Positions 63,824 through 64,000 of a stretch of 64,000 bases of DNA are shown here, in pieces. The stretch lies in the NCBI RefSeq assembly GCF_042431545.1, contig NZ_JBHLYX010000003.1, one strand, 5' to 3'. Numbering within the stretch: position 1 is the stretch's first letter; every line of letters starts with the position of its first letter. Source of the DNA: Pseudoalteromonas xiamenensis. Lineage in GTDB: Bacteria > Pseudomonadota > Gammaproteobacteria > Enterobacterales > Alteromonadaceae. A program made the translations under genes and the position numbers. The notes under the pieces were generated by a model. It worked only from the letters and a program-made list of their open reading frames with translations, did not search any database and was not told where the DNA came from.

Positions 63824-64000
63824 ATGAAAAAATCCGTGCTCGCGCTCAGTATTTCTGCGCTCTTTCTAACCGCTTGTAATGACACTGATACAAAAACAGT
63901 TGAAGTGATTAAAGCAGTCGAAGTCATTAAAGAAGTACCAGTGACACCAACACCTGTCACTTCCGTGAAAAACGTGATCTTAATGATCGGTGACGGAATG
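63824..64000 (+). CDS. Alkaline phosphatase lipoprotein, N-terminal fragment
   Basis: Only the first 59 residues are in the window. A lipoprotein signal (MKKSVLALSISALFLTAC, lipobox LTAC) and a Val/Glu/Pro linker lead into NVILMIGDGM, the first metal-ligand motif of the PhoA/PF00245 alkaline phosphatase family. It releases phosphate from organic esters at the cell surface. It is cut by the window edge. Confidence 0.85.
   Translation, partial: MKKSVLALSISALFLTACNDTDTKTVEVIKAVEVIKEVPVTPTPVTSVKNVILMIGDGM

Overview
The window reads as a chromosomal segment of a marine gammaproteobacterium of the order Alteromonadales, most like Pseudoalteromonas or a close relative. This rests on the protein families and on gene order (yhdP-nitrilase-tldD-darP-pmbA-mgtE, rpoN-hpf-ptsN-rapZ-ptsO, lpt/kds/mla, petABC-sspAB, dolP-diaA-yraN-lpoA|rsmI-rnpB), and on the TonB-receptor-rich accessory end. 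It is inference from protein recognition; no database was searched.

Positions 1-33.5 kb are conserved housekeeping DNA. Envelope functions dominate: a YhdP fragment, LPS transport and Kdo synthesis (lptB, lptA, lptC, kdsC, kdsD), the Mla phospholipid transport operon, murA, two HtrA-type proteases (degS, degQ), DolP and LpoA. Between them lie the nitrogen PTS/sigma-54 cluster, the TldD/TldE protease pair, ribosomal proteins L13/S9, cytochrome bc1, SspA/SspB and the RNase P RNA gene.

Positions about 33.46-48.19 kb are a 14.7-kb integrated element inserted at the 3' end of rnpB. Imperfect 16-bp direct repeats (14/16 identical) mark both ends. The left copy rebuilds the rnpB P1 stem, and the displaced native 3' end with its terminator lies at the right end. 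The element carries a large tyrosine integrase next to attL, a serine resolvase, a tandem AAA+ ATPase with a DUF6641-like neighbour, a four-copy iteron array and several proteins I do not recognise. No phage structural or conjugation genes were seen. Two modules at its edges look like cargo: an SF1 helicase with a DUF2290-like partner beside the integrase, and a tightly coupled three-gene operon next to attR (STAS-like/GHKL ATPase, DUF4325 STAS-like protein, two-TM membrane protein). That operon is my best candidate for an undescribed, possibly anti-phage, system. A free-standing RNase HI hybrid-binding domain is also present.

Positions 48.2-64 kb are lineage-specific chromosome: a small secreted protein, a second secDF pair, a secreted metallophosphoesterase, a TonB receptor divergent from a FecI/FecR/STN-TonB-receptor signalling set, an NPP1-type secreted protein whose signal peptide is broken by a one-base frameshift, a CPA1 antiporter and the start of an alkaline phosphatase lipoprotein. 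Two phosphatases and Pho-box-like sites suggest phosphate scavenging as a theme. That link is inference.
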